Positions 36,967 to 46,861 of a stretch of DNA of 64,000 nucleotides are shown one piece after another. The stretch spans positions 27,076-91,075 of the forward strand of contig JAWKVW010000015.1 in the NCBI GenBank assembly GCA_041397845.1, in the 5' to 3' direction. The notes below the pieces were generated by a model. It was given only the letters and a program-made list of their open reading frames with translations. It searched no databases and was not told where the DNA came from. A program made the translations under genes and the position numbers. The stretch comes from JAKPQE01 sp041397845 (GTDB lineage: Bacteria; Pseudomonadota; Alphaproteobacteria; Rhizobiales; JAKPQE01). The stretch's first letter is position 1; every line of letters starts with the position of its first letter.

Positions 36967-37954
36967 TCAGCCGGCGCCGAGGTCGGTGCGGGCCTTGGCG
37001 ATCGAAGCCTGAAGGACGCGCTCCTTCATGTTGATCGTCGACTCGTTGAAGAGAACGTTCTTCAGCCAGTCAAGCTGCTTTCGCAGAAGCGCGGCATCGT
37101 CGGTGCGCAGCCCTCGACGACTCCAGGGTCGATTTCGTAGGTCTCGAGGAACCGGTCCTGAAGACGAACGGCAGCGTCGACGCTGGTGGTCGCCAGGAAG
37201 AACATCTCGGTGCGGATGTCCGGCCTTTTCCCCAGGGGCCGCCGATGATCTTCCAGCTCGCCATCTTCATGACGATGCAGCATCGAGCCAGCCGCGGTTC
37301 ATCTCGTCATCCTGTCGATGCCCTTGCCCGGCGCGGAGGCATCGACGCGGAGAGCTCCTTGCTCTCCTTGTGGCCCTGACAGGCGGCTCTGATGAGGAAC
37401 AGTCCTGACCTTCGTGGCCCTTCATCTTCACCGTGGCAAAGCCGAGCGGGTATGCGCGCTTGCCGGGCGGGGCCTCGTAGACCGAGCAGCCATCCTCGTC
37501 ATGCAGGAACACGTAGCGCCGGCCGGCGGCCTTCCTCGTCAGCCATGCAGCTTCGGCACCGGCAGCGAGGCGCGGTCGGAATTGCCGGCAGGGCAAAGCG
37601 GGTGAGGAACTCGGCCGGGCGGATGTTCAGGTGCTCGGACAGGCGCAGGATGTCGAACGGCGTCAGGGTGATGTCGGTGTTGTGACAGCACTCGTTCCAG
37701 CAGGAAACGCCCTTGTGGCAGGAGAAGCAGAAGGTGTCCTTGCCGGTCAGGCGGACCGGCTGGACTGGACTGCCGCCGGAGGTGCGGACGCCGTCGAAGA
37801 GCCCCAGCTCCATGTCGGCCTTCGGCGGCGCGCTTTTCTTCTCCCCGGCGCGGTCGATGGCAGCGGCGTCGATGTCGTCCACGGACACGTCGGGATCGAC
37901 GGTCTTGTCCTTTTCCGCGATGAACTTCTTGTAGTCGTCACTGTTACCGGACAT
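36967..37954 (-). CDS. YkgJ-type cysteine-cluster protein, frameshifted
   Basis: The first frame gives MSGNSDDYKKFIAEKDKTVD, a charged N-terminus, then the cysteine cluster CFSCHKGVSCWNECC followed by NTDITLTPFDILRLSEHLNI, characteristic of YkgJ-like (putative Zn/Fe-chelating) proteins. After about 37585 the sequence moves frames: RRYVFLHDEDGCSVYEA, AYPLGFATVKMKGHEGQDC, IRTEMFFLATTSVDA, then VLFNESTINMKERVLQASIA to a TGA at 36967. Around 330 residues in total with at least four breaks. It lies three genes downstream of aprBA on the same strand, which may or may not be meaningful. Confidence 0.72.
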
Positions 37955-38014
37955 GGGCTTTCCGTTGTTGCTTGATGGAACTGCGCCGGCGGCCGGCCTG
38001 GCCGGCCCGTCGCA

Positions 38015-38446
38015 TCACTTCGGGGGAGCGGGCGGCATCGCCGGGAACTGGGGCAGGCTCTCGTCGAGAAGGTCCCAGCCGTGGCGACGCGCGGCAAAGA
38101 CGACGGCCTGCGGCGCGATCCGATCGGCGCCATCGCCATCAAACGAGCCGGCATTGACGCCGATGACGCCGGGGCGGCCGGTGCTGCGGGTGAACAGCCG
38201 GCTGCCGCAGGTCGGGCAGAAATCGCGGGCAATGGCGTTGCCGCTGTCGGCGGTCTTGCCGTAGTTGGCGACCTCGCCCTCGATCCGGGCGGCATTTTCC
38301 GGGAAGAAGGCGATGGCATGGCCGGTGCCGCTCAGCTTCTGGCAGTCGGAGCAGCAGCACTGGGCAACGCGCAGCGGTTCGGCGGCGATCTGATACGTCA
38401 CGCCGCACAGGCAACTGCCGTGAGTGATCGAGGGAGTTCCGGTCAT
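38015..38446 (-). CDS. GFA family (glutathione-dependent formaldehyde-activating-like) protein
   Basis: A 143-residue zinc protein starting MTGTPSITHGSCLCGVTYQI, with CCCSDCQKLSGTGHAIAFF and FCPTCGSRLF supplying the metal-binding cysteines of the GFA/CENP-V fold. The true enzymatic role of most GFA proteins is unknown. It is in frame with the upstream aprA gene only because of a frameshift at the end of aprA; a terminator hairpin separates them. Confidence 0.88.
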   Translation of the reverse strand: MTGTPSITHGSCLCGVTYQIAAEPLRVAQCCCSDCQKLSGTGHAIAFFPENAARIEGEVANYGKTADSGNAIARDFCPTCGSRLFTRSTGRPGVIGVNAGSFDGDGADRIAPQAVVFAARRHGWDLLDESLPQFPAMPPAPPK

Positions 38447-38599
38447 GGCGTTCCTCCTGGCGGCCTCAGGTGCCTTTTCGGCTTGTGCTGGAGGCGTCGT
38501 GCATCCGTCGGCAAGCCGCGGCCGCGATGCCAAGAGACATAGCGGGGAGGGCGGCAGCGCGCAACGTCCCGGCACCGACAAGACCGGGGAAGAAGAAGC

Positions 38600-38619
38600 G
38601 GCGCCGTCGAAACGGCGCC
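38600..38619 (-). terminator. Terminator downstream of aprBA
   Basis: GGCGCCGT-CGAA-ACGGCGCC is a perfect hairpin; on the minus strand it is followed by a T-rich run (GCTTCTTCTTCC). It lies about 40 bases after the aprA stop. Confidence 0.7.
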
Positions 38620-38657
38620 TCCCCGCGTGCCATTGCAACCATGCCATCAGGCAGCGA

Positions 38658-40581
38658 TCAGTGGCCGCCGCCGCCGTAGGTCTTCGAACGATGTCGATGT
38701 GCGGAACCTTGCGCATCGCCCATTCCTTGGTCTCCGGGTTGTACTTGGAGTTGACGAAGACCTTCCAGTTGGCATCGTCGAGCGCCGGGAAGTCCGCGCG
38801 ATAGTAGAAGCCCGGATAGCGGGTCTCTTCGCGGAACATGATGTGCCGGAGATGGGCCTCCGCCGCCCAGAGGCGGTGGTAGTTTTCCCAGGCACGCAGC
38901 AGCTCGTGCAGGTCCTTGGCGCGCAGGTTCGCCGAGTCTTCCTTCAGCATGTCCATGAAGTGAAGGCCCATGTCGAGCAGCTTGCCGTTGGTCTGGTAGT
39001 AGGTGCCCCAACCGGCGACATACTCGTCCATGATCTTCTGCAGACGCATCTGGAACATGCGCGGCGTGATGTAGAACGGGTTGATGTCCTCGGCCGTGGT
39101 CTTGTCCTTGTGCTCAAGGTAGTTGCGCACCGGCTTGTAGATCTCTTCCGCGATCGCAGCGATGTCGCCCTTGAGGGTCGGCGTGAAGTCCTTGTTGTCG
39201 AGGCAGTACTTGACCATCGCCTTGGCGGCGATACGGCCTTCGGTGTGCGAGCCCGACGAGAACTTGTGGCCGGAAGCGCCAACGCCGTCACCGGCGGTGA
39301 ACAGGCCGTTCACCGTGGTCATGCGGTTGTAGCCCCACTGCCAGTCGGCCGGCGCGATGTCTTCCGGACCCGACACCCAGATGCCGGAGCAGCCGGAATG
39401 CGAGCCGAGCAGGTACGGCTCGGTCGGCATCAGCTCGGAGACGTTCTTCTCCGGGCGGATGTTGAGACCGGCCCAGACGCCAGCCTGACCGATGCACATG
39501 TCGAGGAAGTCTTCCCAGGCCTCGGCCTCGAGATGCTTGATCTCCTGCGGAGTCATCGTCTCGGCGAGCTTGGCCATGGCGGTCGGCGTATCCATGAGGA
39601 TCGGGCCGCGGCCTTCCTTCATTTCCTTCAGCATGGCGTGGTTACGCAGGCAGGACGGCACCACGAACGCCTTGTCGTAAGGCGCGAAGTCCGCGAGCAT
39701 GTCCTTGTTCTTGACCACGTAGTCCTCGCCGAAGCCGTTGGTGGCCTTCGACTTGAACAGCAGGAACCAGGCGCCAACCGGGCCGTAGCCGTCCTTGAAG
39801 CGGGTCGGCACGAAGCGGTTTTCCATCATGGTCAGCTCGGCGCCGACCTCAGCCGCCATGGCGTAGGTCGAGCCGGCGTTCCACACCGGGTACCACACGC
39901 GGCCCATGCCCTCACCGGTGGTGCGGGGACGGAACACGTTCACGGCGCCGCCGCAGACGTTCAGGATGGCCTTGGCCTTGAAGACGTAAAGCTTGTGCTC
40001 GCGAACCGAGAAACCGACCGCGCCGGCGATCGTGTTTTCCTTGTTGGCGTCGAGCAGGAGCTTCACGATGAAGACGCGCTCGTAGATGTTCTCCATCCCG
40101 AGGCCTCTGCAGCCTCAGCGACGATGGTCTTGTAACCTTCGCCGTTGATCATGATCTTCGCCAGCGCGGCCGGAGCGGACCGGCTTTGCCGCCGTCCTTG
40201 AGGGTCATGCCCTCGGTGCCCTTCTCCTTCCAGATCGGCAGGCCCTGCTACCTCGAAGAGCTGGACGGTGTTGCCGTCGACGTGACGGCCGACGTCATAG
40301 ACGAGGTCGTCACGGGTGATGCCCATCAGGCTCGGCCGAAGCCCGTAACGGCAATAGTCCTCGGGGTGTTCTCGCCGAGGTAGGTGTTGATCGGAAGGCC
40401 CATGGCGACGGCGCCGGAGCGGTCCATCGCAGCCTTGTCGACGAGCGTCACCTTGACGTTGTCGCCGGCCCAGCGCTTGGCCCTGTAGGTTGCGCCGCAG
40501 GCGGTCATGCCGCCGCCGATCAGCAGGGATGTCGGTTTCGAATTCGACAATTTCCGGATTGCCAAAGCTTGGCTCACTCAT
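38658..40581 (-). CDS. aprA: Adenylylsulfate (APS) reductase alpha subunit, frameshifted
   Basis: Starts MSEPSFGNPEIVEFETDI after a GGGAGGG site. The FAD-binding LLIGGGMTACGATYRAKRWA and AINTYLGENT region is split over at least four frame changes between 40555 and 40090; from 40090 a long clean frame runs through the catalytic domain (NVCGGAVNVFRPRTTGEGMG; WYPVWNAGSTYAMAAEVGAE; GDGVGASGHKFSSGSHTEGR). One further missing base near 38690 precedes the natural end KTYGGGGH. Total about 640 residues, normal for AprA. It interconverts sulfite plus AMP and APS. The close match to the family across breaks suggests indel errors rather than loss. Confidence 0.92.
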
Positions 40582-40671
40582 TCTCTTTCCCTCCCGGAAG
40601 GCTCAACAGGCGCCGAAGTGCCACCCGGCGCGTCTTCCGTGCTGGTTTCGATCTCTCTGCTGCGATCAGTG

Positions 40672-41097
40672 TCAAGCGGGAACCGGCAGAGTCTTGCCGG
40701 CTTCGGTGAACAGCAGCTGGTCGTTGAGGTCGCCCGCACCCGGCTTGTTGCCGTACGGATCGATCGAGCCAACCGGCGTGGTGCGCACCGGGAACTTGAA
40801 GCGCTTCACTTCGCCGTCACGGAACTTGATGGTCCACATGATGGCCTGGTCAGTGCGAAGCGGAATCGCGGCGCCACCCATCGGCACCCAATCCTGGAAC
40901 GCGCGAACTTCGATGGCCTGCTGCGGGCAGGCCTTCACGCAACACTGGCATTCCCAGCACTGCTCGGGCTCCTGATTGAACGCCTTCATGCGGGTGGTAT
41001 CCAGCTTCATGAGGTCGTTCGGGCAAATGTACATGCAGGCCGTGACTTCACCGCCCTTGCATCCGTCGCATTTGTCGTTCCAAACAAATGTCGGCAT
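40672..41097 (-). CDS. aprB: Adenylylsulfate (APS) reductase beta subunit
   Basis: A 141-residue ferredoxin-like protein starting MPTFVWNDKCDGCKGGEVTA. Cysteines for two 4Fe-4S clusters are in KCDGCKGGEVTACMYICP and CWECQCCVKACP. The C-terminal extension (DQAIMWTIKFRDGEVKRFKF onward) wraps around AprA in known structures. It precedes aprA by 90 bases. A strong GGAGGGAGG stands before the ATG. No aprM, qmo or sat gene is in the window. Confidence 0.96.
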   Translation of the reverse strand: MPTFVWNDKCDGCKGGEVTACMYICPNDLMKLDTTRMKAFNQEPEQCWECQCCVKACPQQAIEVRAFQDWVPMGGAAIPLRTDQAIMWTIKFRDGEVKRFKFPVRTTPVGSIDPYGNKPGAGDLNDQLLFTEAGKTLPVPA

Positions 41098-41467
41098 AAA
41101 GTTCCTCCCTCCACAGAGACTGTAGAACTGCCTGATTTTAATGGTGAAATCCGCAGGTAGCGGGCGCGTGGACCCAGCGGTCCTTCATTAGCCCCCCTGT
41201 GAATGACCATCCCCTCTCATAGCACAGTCTCCCCCATATTCAAACATTAGAAGATGTTCGCGAATACCGCCCAAACCGGCCATTTCCGCCGAGAAATTCA
41301 GGGGGTCGACGCAAGTACAAGAGTGCTTCAGGGCGATTACGCAGGGCCCGGGAATCAGTGCTTTCGAAGTGTCGGAAAAGGTGCCGGACGCGGCGGTCCG
41401 GGATCGGCGGGGGAGGGTTCCGGCCGGGGCTAAGCGCTTGGCAGGGCGCCGTTTCGGCGGCAGGGCG
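41098..41467. promoter_or_regulatory. aprBA promoter region with an inverted repeat
   Basis: This 370-base gap has no credible gene. At 41237-41266 an imperfect inverted repeat TATTCAAACAT ... ATGTTCGCGAATA spans a six-base spacer and could be an operator for a dimeric regulator. It lies about 140-170 bases upstream of the aprB start. Confidence 0.4.
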
Positions 41468-41980
41468 TCAGGCCGGGCGACCGGATGGCCGAAGTGCGCG
41501 CTCGATGAGGGCGGCGGCTTCGGCGCGGCCGCGGGCGGTCGCGACGGAGAGGGGATCGTCGCCGTCGGTATCGCGGGCGGCGGGGTCGGCACCGTGGGCC
41601 AGAAGCAGGGAGACGATTTCAGGGCGTCCCTTGGACGCAGCCCAGTGCAGGGCGGTGCCGCCGGCGGCGTCGCGGGCGTTGGCGCTGGCGCCCTTGGCAA
41701 GGAAGGCGTGGACGGTCGCGACTTCGGTCCGCTTGATCGCCTCGAGCAGGTCGCGGTCGAGGGAGAAGCGGCCGGTGTCCCAGCCGCCATGAGGCAGGAG
41801 GACGAGCTTGCCGCCGCGGATTTCCTGGGCGATCGGCTGGTAGGCCTGGGCCAGCGTGTCGACGAGGCGGGCGCCTTCGCCGAACTCGGCGGCGACGGCG
41901 TTGGCCGGCTCCTGACGGTCGAAGCCGAAAATGGCCCGGCCGTCGGGAGAGCGCACGTAATAGCGGTAGGCCTGGGCCAT
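41468..41980 (-). CDS. Ankyrin-repeat protein
   Basis: A 170-residue protein starting MAQAYRYYVRSPDGRAIFGF. The C-terminal half holds about three ankyrin repeats (DLLEAIKRTEVATVHAFLAK; GGTALHWAASKGRPEIVSLL; DDPLSVATARGRAEAAALIE). No signal is seen, so it is probably cytoplasmic. It is the last gene of a minus-strand group with the DsbA-like protein and the M48 protease. The ATG at 41980 is preferred to a GTG at 41989. Confidence 0.8.
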   Translation of the reverse strand: MAQAYRYYVRSPDGRAIFGFDRQEPANAVAAEFGEGARLVDTLAQAYQPIAQEIRGGKLVLLPHGGWDTGRFSLDRDLLEAIKRTEVATVHAFLAKGASANARDAAGGTALHWAASKGRPEIVSLLLAHGADPAARDTDGDDPLSVATARGRAEAAALIERALRPSGRPA

Positions 41981-42002
41981 GCCGGTCACCCCGTCGCGGC
42001 GG

Positions 42003-42767
42003 TCAGCAGCTCGTGTCGCCGCACTTGCGCATGGCGCCGATCTTGTCCTTCAGCGTGGCGAAGCCGACGGCGCCCTCGATGATCTCGTCACCAATGACAT
42101 AGGCCGGTGTGCCGTTGATGCCGAGGCGGTTCGACAGGTCGTAGACCTCGGAAATGGTGTCGGCGACGACGTCGGACTCCATGTCGGCCTTGAGCTTGGT
42201 CATGTCGACGCCAAGGCCTTCGGCGACGTTCATGGCGCGGGCCTTGTTGGGGCGAACGGCCTTGTCGCTGAGCATCGCCTGATGGAATTCGAAATACTTG
42301 CCCTGCTGGGCGACGGCGATGGCGACCTGGGCGGCCTCGATCGATTCGCGGCCAAGCACCGGGAATTCCTTCAGGACGACGCGCAGCTTGGAGTCGGTGT
42401 TGACGAGATCGACAAGGTCGGCGAGGGCGCGCTTGCAGTAGCCGCAGTTGTAGTCGAAGAACTCGACGAGGGTGACGTCGCCGTCGGGATTGCCGAGGAC
42501 GACGTGGTTCGGCGAATTGAGCAGGGTCTGGCGGTTCTCGGCGACGGCGGCGGCGCGGGCCTTGCGCTCGGCCTCGGCGTGGCGCTTGTCGAGCTCGCGC
42601 AGGGCCTCCTCGATGACTTCCGGGTTCCTGACGATGTAGTCGCGCACGATCTCGCCGATGGCGGCCTTCTGGTCGGCGTCGAAGGCGTCGGCGGCGCGCG
42701 GCATGACCGGGGCGGCGAGAAGCGCAAGGCCGAACGCGGCGAACGTGGCGAGGCGGGCAAGGTTCAT
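42003..42767 (-). CDS. DsbA-family thiol-disulfide oxidoreductase (Com1-like)
   Basis: A 254-residue exported protein: signal peptide MNLARLATFAAFGLALLAAP, a helical N-terminal segment, then a thioredoxin fold with active site FFDYNCGYCKRALADL (CGYC) and cis-proline in GINGTPAYVIGDEI. Such Com1/DsbA-like proteins act in the periplasm on disulfides of exported proteins, possibly including c-type cytochrome apoproteins. It follows the M48 protease gene by 43 bases and is probably in the same operon. Confidence 0.92.
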   Translation of the reverse strand: MNLARLATFAAFGLALLAAPVMPRAADAFDADQKAAIGEIVRDYIVRNPEVIEEALRELDKRHAEAERKARAAAVAENRQTLLNSPNHVVLGNPDGDVTLVEFFDYNCGYCKRALADLVDLVNTDSKLRVVLKEFPVLGRESIEAAQVAIAVAQQGKYFEFHQAMLSDKAVRPNKARAMNVAEGLGVDMTKLKADMESDVVADTISEVYDLSNRLGINGTPAYVIGDEIIEGAVGFATLKDKIGAMRKCGDTSC

Positions 42768-42810
42768 CGGGTGGTCCTCATGGAGCGGGAAAGCGGCGCG
42801 GTGGCGCCGG

Positions 42811-44265
42811 TCAGAGCTTCGGGGGGTTATAGGTCACGATGTCGTTGGCGCGAAGCCATCCCGGCGAGCCCTTCTTCAATTTTGCGCGAGCCCGGCGGGC
42901 CATGTCCTGGGCACCCTTGAAGTCGCCGAGGGCGAAATACTGCTGGGCGGAGGCAAGCTCGGCCATGCCGGTATCGCCCTTGCGGGCATAGGCCTGACCG
43001 AGATAGCGGAAGCCGACCGGCACGTCCTCGTCGGCACGAAGGCCGGCGGAGAGCTCGCGGATCGCTTCGTCGAGATAGCGGTCGTCGTTGGTCTCGGCGA
43101 GCGAGATGCCGAGATAGACGCGGATGAGGCCGGAATCAGGGGCGAGGGCGGTGGCGCGGCGATAGGGCTCGATGGCCTCGCGCGGCTTGCCGTTCTCGAA
43201 CAGGGCCTGACCCTTCAGCTCATGGAACCAGGGATTGTTCGGCCGTTCCTTGATCAGGGCGTCGATCTGCTTCAGCCCGGACTTCATATCGCCGGAGCGG
43301 TAGGCGGCGATGGCGCGGGCATAGCGGGCAGGCAGGCTGGTGTCGCTCTTTGGATAGCGTCTTGCGACGGTGCCGGGATGCTCGAGGAAGCCGGAGAGCT
43401 TGGCCTTGGCCAGATCGTGGCGTTCGCGCAGGGCGGCGCTGTCGGCGGTGTCGAAGAACTTCGAGGCGCGGGCGACGTTTTCGATCTGGGCGATGCGCTC
43501 GACCGGCATCGGGTGGGTCTGGGCGTAGGGGTCGATGAAGCGCGAGGCGAACATGTTCTGGTCGGCGAACTTGCGGAACACCTCGATCATGCCCCTGGCC
43601 GACTGGCCGGTCGCGGCAAGATAGTTGAGGGCGGCTCTGTCGGCGGCGGTTTCCTCGCCGCGGGCATAGGCAAGGACGCTGCGTTCGGCGACGGACTGGC
43701 CGCCGAGCATGATGGCCTGGCCGCCCTGGGCGATCTGGCCGCCGGAATTGCCGCCCGTGGCGACGCCCGCGGCCATGGCGCCGGCGCCGACGAGCATGGC
43801 AATGACCGCCATGGTGCGGGCGCGGGCGACTGCCTCGCGCAGGCGCAGGAGATGGCCGCCGGCCATGTGCGCCGCCTCGTGGGCGATGACGCCGATGAGC
43901 TGGTTCGGCGTGTCGGTCTGCTGGATGGCGCCGACATTGATGAAGACGCGGTGGCTGTCGGCGACGAAGGCGTTGAAGCTCTTGTCGTCGACGAGGACGA
44001 CACCGATTTCGCCGCCGCCAAGGCCGGCCGCCTTGAAAATCGGGCGGGCGTAGTCGCGCATCAAGGCCTCGATCTCGGCATCGCGCACCGGCATGACGCG
44101 GCGCTGGGCCGAGGCCGGCAGGACCGAGGAGGCAATGATCGAGACGGCAAGAAGGCTCGACACGACGAGGCGGACACAGCGCCGGACCGCGTCCCATGCA
44201 GGGCTTGCCTGCGCTTTCGGGGCTGGCGAAACCGTCCTTGCCTTGCTACCAAGCCGAAACATCAT
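42811..44265 (-). CDS. M48 family metalloprotease with TPR region (BepA/YfgC-like)
   Basis: A 484-residue exported protein. The N-terminal hydrophobic segment (about 30-50) is followed by the zinc motif HEAAHMAGGHLL (HExxH), a third ligand in ARGEETAADRAALNYL, and a C-terminal set of TPR-like helices from about residue 290. BepA-type proteases survey outer-membrane protein assembly in the periplasm. It is the first gene of the three-gene group and is divergent from the aminotransferase. Confidence 0.9.
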   Translation of the reverse strand: MMFRLGSKARTVSPAPKAQASPAWDAVRRCVRLVVSSLLAVSIIASSVLPASAQRRVMPVRDAEIEALMRDYARPIFKAAGLGGGEIGVVLVDDKSFNAFVADSHRVFINVGAIQQTDTPNQLIGVIAHEAAHMAGGHLLRLREAVARARTMAVIAMLVGAGAMAAGVATGGNSGGQIAQGGQAIMLGGQSVAERSVLAYARGEETAADRAALNYLAATGQSARGMIEVFRKFADQNMFASRFIDPYAQTHPMPVERIAQIENVARASKFFDTADSAALRERHDLAKAKLSGFLEHPGTVARRYPKSDTSLPARYARAIAAYRSGDMKSGLKQIDALIKERPNNPWFHELKGQALFENGKPREAIEPYRRATALAPDSGLIRVYLGISLAETNDDRYLDEAIRELSAGLRADEDVPVGFRYLGQAYARKGDTGMAELASAQQYFALGDFKGAQDMARRARAKLKKGSPGWLRANDIVTYNPPKL

Positions 44266-44420
44266 GGGTCTTTCCGATCGCTTCCCCGCCGGGATTTCAA
44301 TCCGCGCGAAAGGTAGGCGGAGGGGTGGCGTGGGTCAATGCGAGCCCTTGCGACTGCTCATTCTACCGGCCAGCCAGAACACGGAAATCTGGCGGCAGCG
44401 GGGCGAGGCGGCGAGCATCC

Positions 44421-45614
44421 ATGGCAGGACCGGCCAGCCTTCAGGAGAACAGCGTGCAGAAGCTTCCCGCCCTTTCCGATCGCAGCGACGTTGCCCCGTT
44501 CATCGCGATGGATGTCCTCAGGGCCGCCAATGCCCGGCAGGCCGAGGGGCTGCCGGTGGTGCACATGGAGGTCGGCGAGCCGGGCGCGCGGGCGCCGAAG
44601 GCGGTGGTCGAGGCAGCGGCCCGCACGCTGGCGGAGGAGCGCATCGCCTATACCGAAGCGCTCGGCATGCCGGACCTGCGCCGGCGGATCGCGCGCTACT
44701 ATGGCGAGGAATACAATGTCGACGTCGCGCCGGAGCGGGTGGTGGTGACGACCGGCTCGACGGCGGGCTTCAACCTTGCCTTCCTTGCCGGCTTCGATCC
44801 GGGCGACCGGGTGGCGATCCCGTCGCCGGGCTATCCCTGCTATCGCAACATCCTGAAGGCGCTCGACCTTGTCGCGGTGGAGATCGAGACCGGGCCGGAG
44901 ACGCGCTGGGCACTGACCGGCGACATGCTGCGCCGGGCACATGCCGAGGCACCGCTGAAGGGCGTGCTCGTCGCCAGCCCGGCCAATCCGAGCGGCACGG
45001 TGATGACGCCGGCGGCGCTGGCCGATCTCACCAGCGCGGCGCGCGATCTCGGCATCTGGTTCCTGTCGGACGAGATCTATCACCGGCTGACCTATGGCGA
45101 GCCGGCGGCGACGGCGCTCGCCTTCGACGACAATGCGGTCGTCCTCAATTCCTTCTCGAAATACTATTGCATGACCGGCTGGCGGGTCGGCTGGATGGTG
45201 GTGCCGGAGCGGATGCAGCGGCCGATCGAACGGCTCGGGCAGAACCTCTACATCTCGGCGCCGTACCTGTCGCAGCGGGCGGCGATCGCGGCGTTCTCGG
45301 CGACCGGGGAACTCGAGGTGATCAAGGCGGGCTACGCGGCCAACCGGGCCTATCTGCTCGAGGCGCTGCCGAAAATCGGCATCGACGACATGCTGCCGGC
45401 CGACGGCGCCTTCTACATCTACGCCAATGTCAGCCGCTTCACGAATGATTCGCAGGACTTTGCCCGGCGCATGCTGGCCGAGGCCGGGGTGGCGGTGACG
45501 CCCGGTGCCGATTTCGACACGACGCGCGGCCACAACTACGTGCGCTTCTCCTTTGCCGGCACGGCCGAGGCGATGCGCGAGGCGGTGGTGCGGCTTGGCG
45601 ACTGGCTGAAGTGA
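44421..45614 (+). CDS. Class I/II pyridoxal-phosphate aminotransferase
   Basis: A 397-residue fold-type I aminotransferase: MEVGEPGARAPKAVVEAAAR, VVVTTGSTAGFNLAFLAGFD, SPANPSGTV, LSDEIYHRLTYGE, and the PLP lysine in LNSFSKYYCMTGWRVGWMV. It resembles aspartate/aromatic aminotransferases of the AspB type; the substrate cannot be fixed. ATG at 44421 is where homology begins. Confidence 0.9.
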   Translation: MAGPASLQENSVQKLPALSDRSDVAPFIAMDVLRAANARQAEGLPVVHMEVGEPGARAPKAVVEAAARTLAEERIAYTEALGMPDLRRRIARYYGEEYNVDVAPERVVVTTGSTAGFNLAFLAGFDPGDRVAIPSPGYPCYRNILKALDLVAVEIETGPETRWALTGDMLRRAHAEAPLKGVLVASPANPSGTVMTPAALADLTSAARDLGIWFLSDEIYHRLTYGEPAATALAFDDNAVVLNSFSKYYCMTGWRVGWMVVPERMQRPIERLGQNLYISAPYLSQRAAIAAFSATGELEVIKAGYAANRAYLLEALPKIGIDDMLPADGAFYIYANVSRFTNDSQDFARRMLAEAGVAVTPGADFDTTRGHNYVRFSFAGTAEAMREAVVRLGDWLK

Positions 45615-45650
45615 GGCCATCGCCGGGGCGGCCGACGCATCCGGCGTTCG

Positions 45651-46760
45651 CTACTGGACGATGGTGATGCGTTCGGCGGCGCGGGTGATGCCGGTGTAGA
45701 GCCATTGCTGGCGATACTCGCGGAAGGCCCAGCTCTCGTCGAAGAGGACGACGTCGTCCCACTGCGAGCCCTGCGCCTTGTGGACCGTCAGCACGTAGCC
45801 GTAGTCGAACTCGTCATAGCGGCGGCGGATCTGCCAGGAGACCTCGTCATCGCTCTCGAAGGCGACGCGCGGCACCTTGATCTTGGCCGAGCCGCGTTCG
45901 GCGGCATCTTCCTCGGGGCGAACGACGAGGGACAGGGCGCCGGAGCGGACGGTGCCGGCATGGGTGACGACCCATAGACTGCCGTTGAGCAGGCCCTTGG
46001 CGGCGTCGTTGCGCAGGCAGACGAGCTTGTCGCCGGAGACCGGCAGGACGCCGGTGAAGCCCTTCAGCTCGCGCAGGCGGCGATTGTAGCGATTTCGGGT
46101 GCGGTTGATGCCGACGAGCACCTGATCGGCGGCGAGCACGGCAGCCTGATCGACATCGTGGCGCGAGATGACCCGGCTTTCGCCATAGCGCCCAAGGGCG
46201 AGGCGGCCGCCCTCGCGCACGGTCATCGCCAGCTCGACGATGGGATTGTCGCGGGCCTGGCGGTGCACCTCGGTCAGGAGCGCATCGGGCTCGTCATTGG
46301 TGAAATAGCCGCCGCCGGAGACGGGCGGCAACTGGCCGGGATCGCCGAGCACCAGCACGGGCACGCCGAAGGAGAGGAGGTCGCGGCCGAGCTCCTCGTC
46401 GACCATCGAGCATTCGTCGATGATGACGAGGCTTGCCTTGGCGAGCGGGCTTGACCGGTTGATCGCGAAGGTCGGCAGCATTTCGCCGGTTTCTTCGGAC
46501 TTCTCCTCGCCGCGCGGCCGATAGATGAGGGAATGGATGGTGCGGGCGCCGGTGCAGCCCTTGTGGCGCATGACCTGGGCGGCCTTGCCGGTGAAGGCGG
46601 CAAAGAAGACCTCGCCGTCGAGATGTTCGGCGAAATGGCGGGCGAGGGTGGTCTTGCCGGTGCCGGCATAGCCGAAGAGGCGGAAGACCTGTCGATGGCC
46701 GTCCTTCAGCCAGCGGCTGACGGCCTTCAATGCGTCATCCTGCTGGGGCGACCATTTCAT
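45651..46760 (-). CDS. AAA-family ATP-dependent DNA helicase (RecD2/UvrD-C type)
   Basis: A 369-residue helicase starting MKWSPQQDDALKAVSRWLKD. Walker A is FGYAGTGKTTLARHFAEHL, Walker B VIIDECSMVDEELG, followed by LGDPGQLPPVSGGGYF and a C-terminal UvrD-C2 motif LTVHKAQGSQWDDVVL. Short stand-alone proteins of this kind are common in alphaproteobacteria and related to RecD/Dda; the in vivo role is unclear. A GTG at 46820 is an alternative start. Confidence 0.9.
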   Translation of the reverse strand: MKWSPQQDDALKAVSRWLKDGHRQVFRLFGYAGTGKTTLARHFAEHLDGEVFFAAFTGKAAQVMRHKGCTGARTIHSLIYRPRGEEKSEETGEMLPTFAINRSSPLAKASLVIIDECSMVDEELGRDLLSFGVPVLVLGDPGQLPPVSGGGYFTNDEPDALLTEVHRQARDNPIVELAMTVREGGRLALGRYGESRVISRHDVDQAAVLAADQVLVGINRTRNRYNRRLRELKGFTGVLPVSGDKLVCLRNDAAKGLLNGSLWVVTHAGTVRSGALSLVVRPEEDAAERGSAKIKVPRVAFESDDEVSWQIRRRYDEFDYGYVLTVHKAQGSQWDDVVLFDESWAFREYRQQWLYTGITRAAERITIVQ

Positions 46761-46861
46761 TGCGGTTGCCGTCCCTCTGGTGCCGCCACCCGGCTTGCCA
46801 TCGGCCCGAAGCGCCGGCACGCGGGAGGCCGAAGCCCCGGCATGCCGGCGAGCGCGGGCGA

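Noticed and set aside
37735..37745. CFSCH in the YkgJ-type protein as a haem c site
   Set aside because: The protein has no export signal and the motif is part of a larger cysteine cluster (four cysteines within 15 residues) typical of YkgJ proteins.
38015..40096. A single 693-residue frame joining AprA to a GFA-family protein
   Set aside because: AprA has its natural end KTYGGGGH and a stop at 38658 in a neighbouring frame, a terminator hairpin follows, and the GFA gene has its own ATG at 38446. The fusion is produced by one missing base near 38690.
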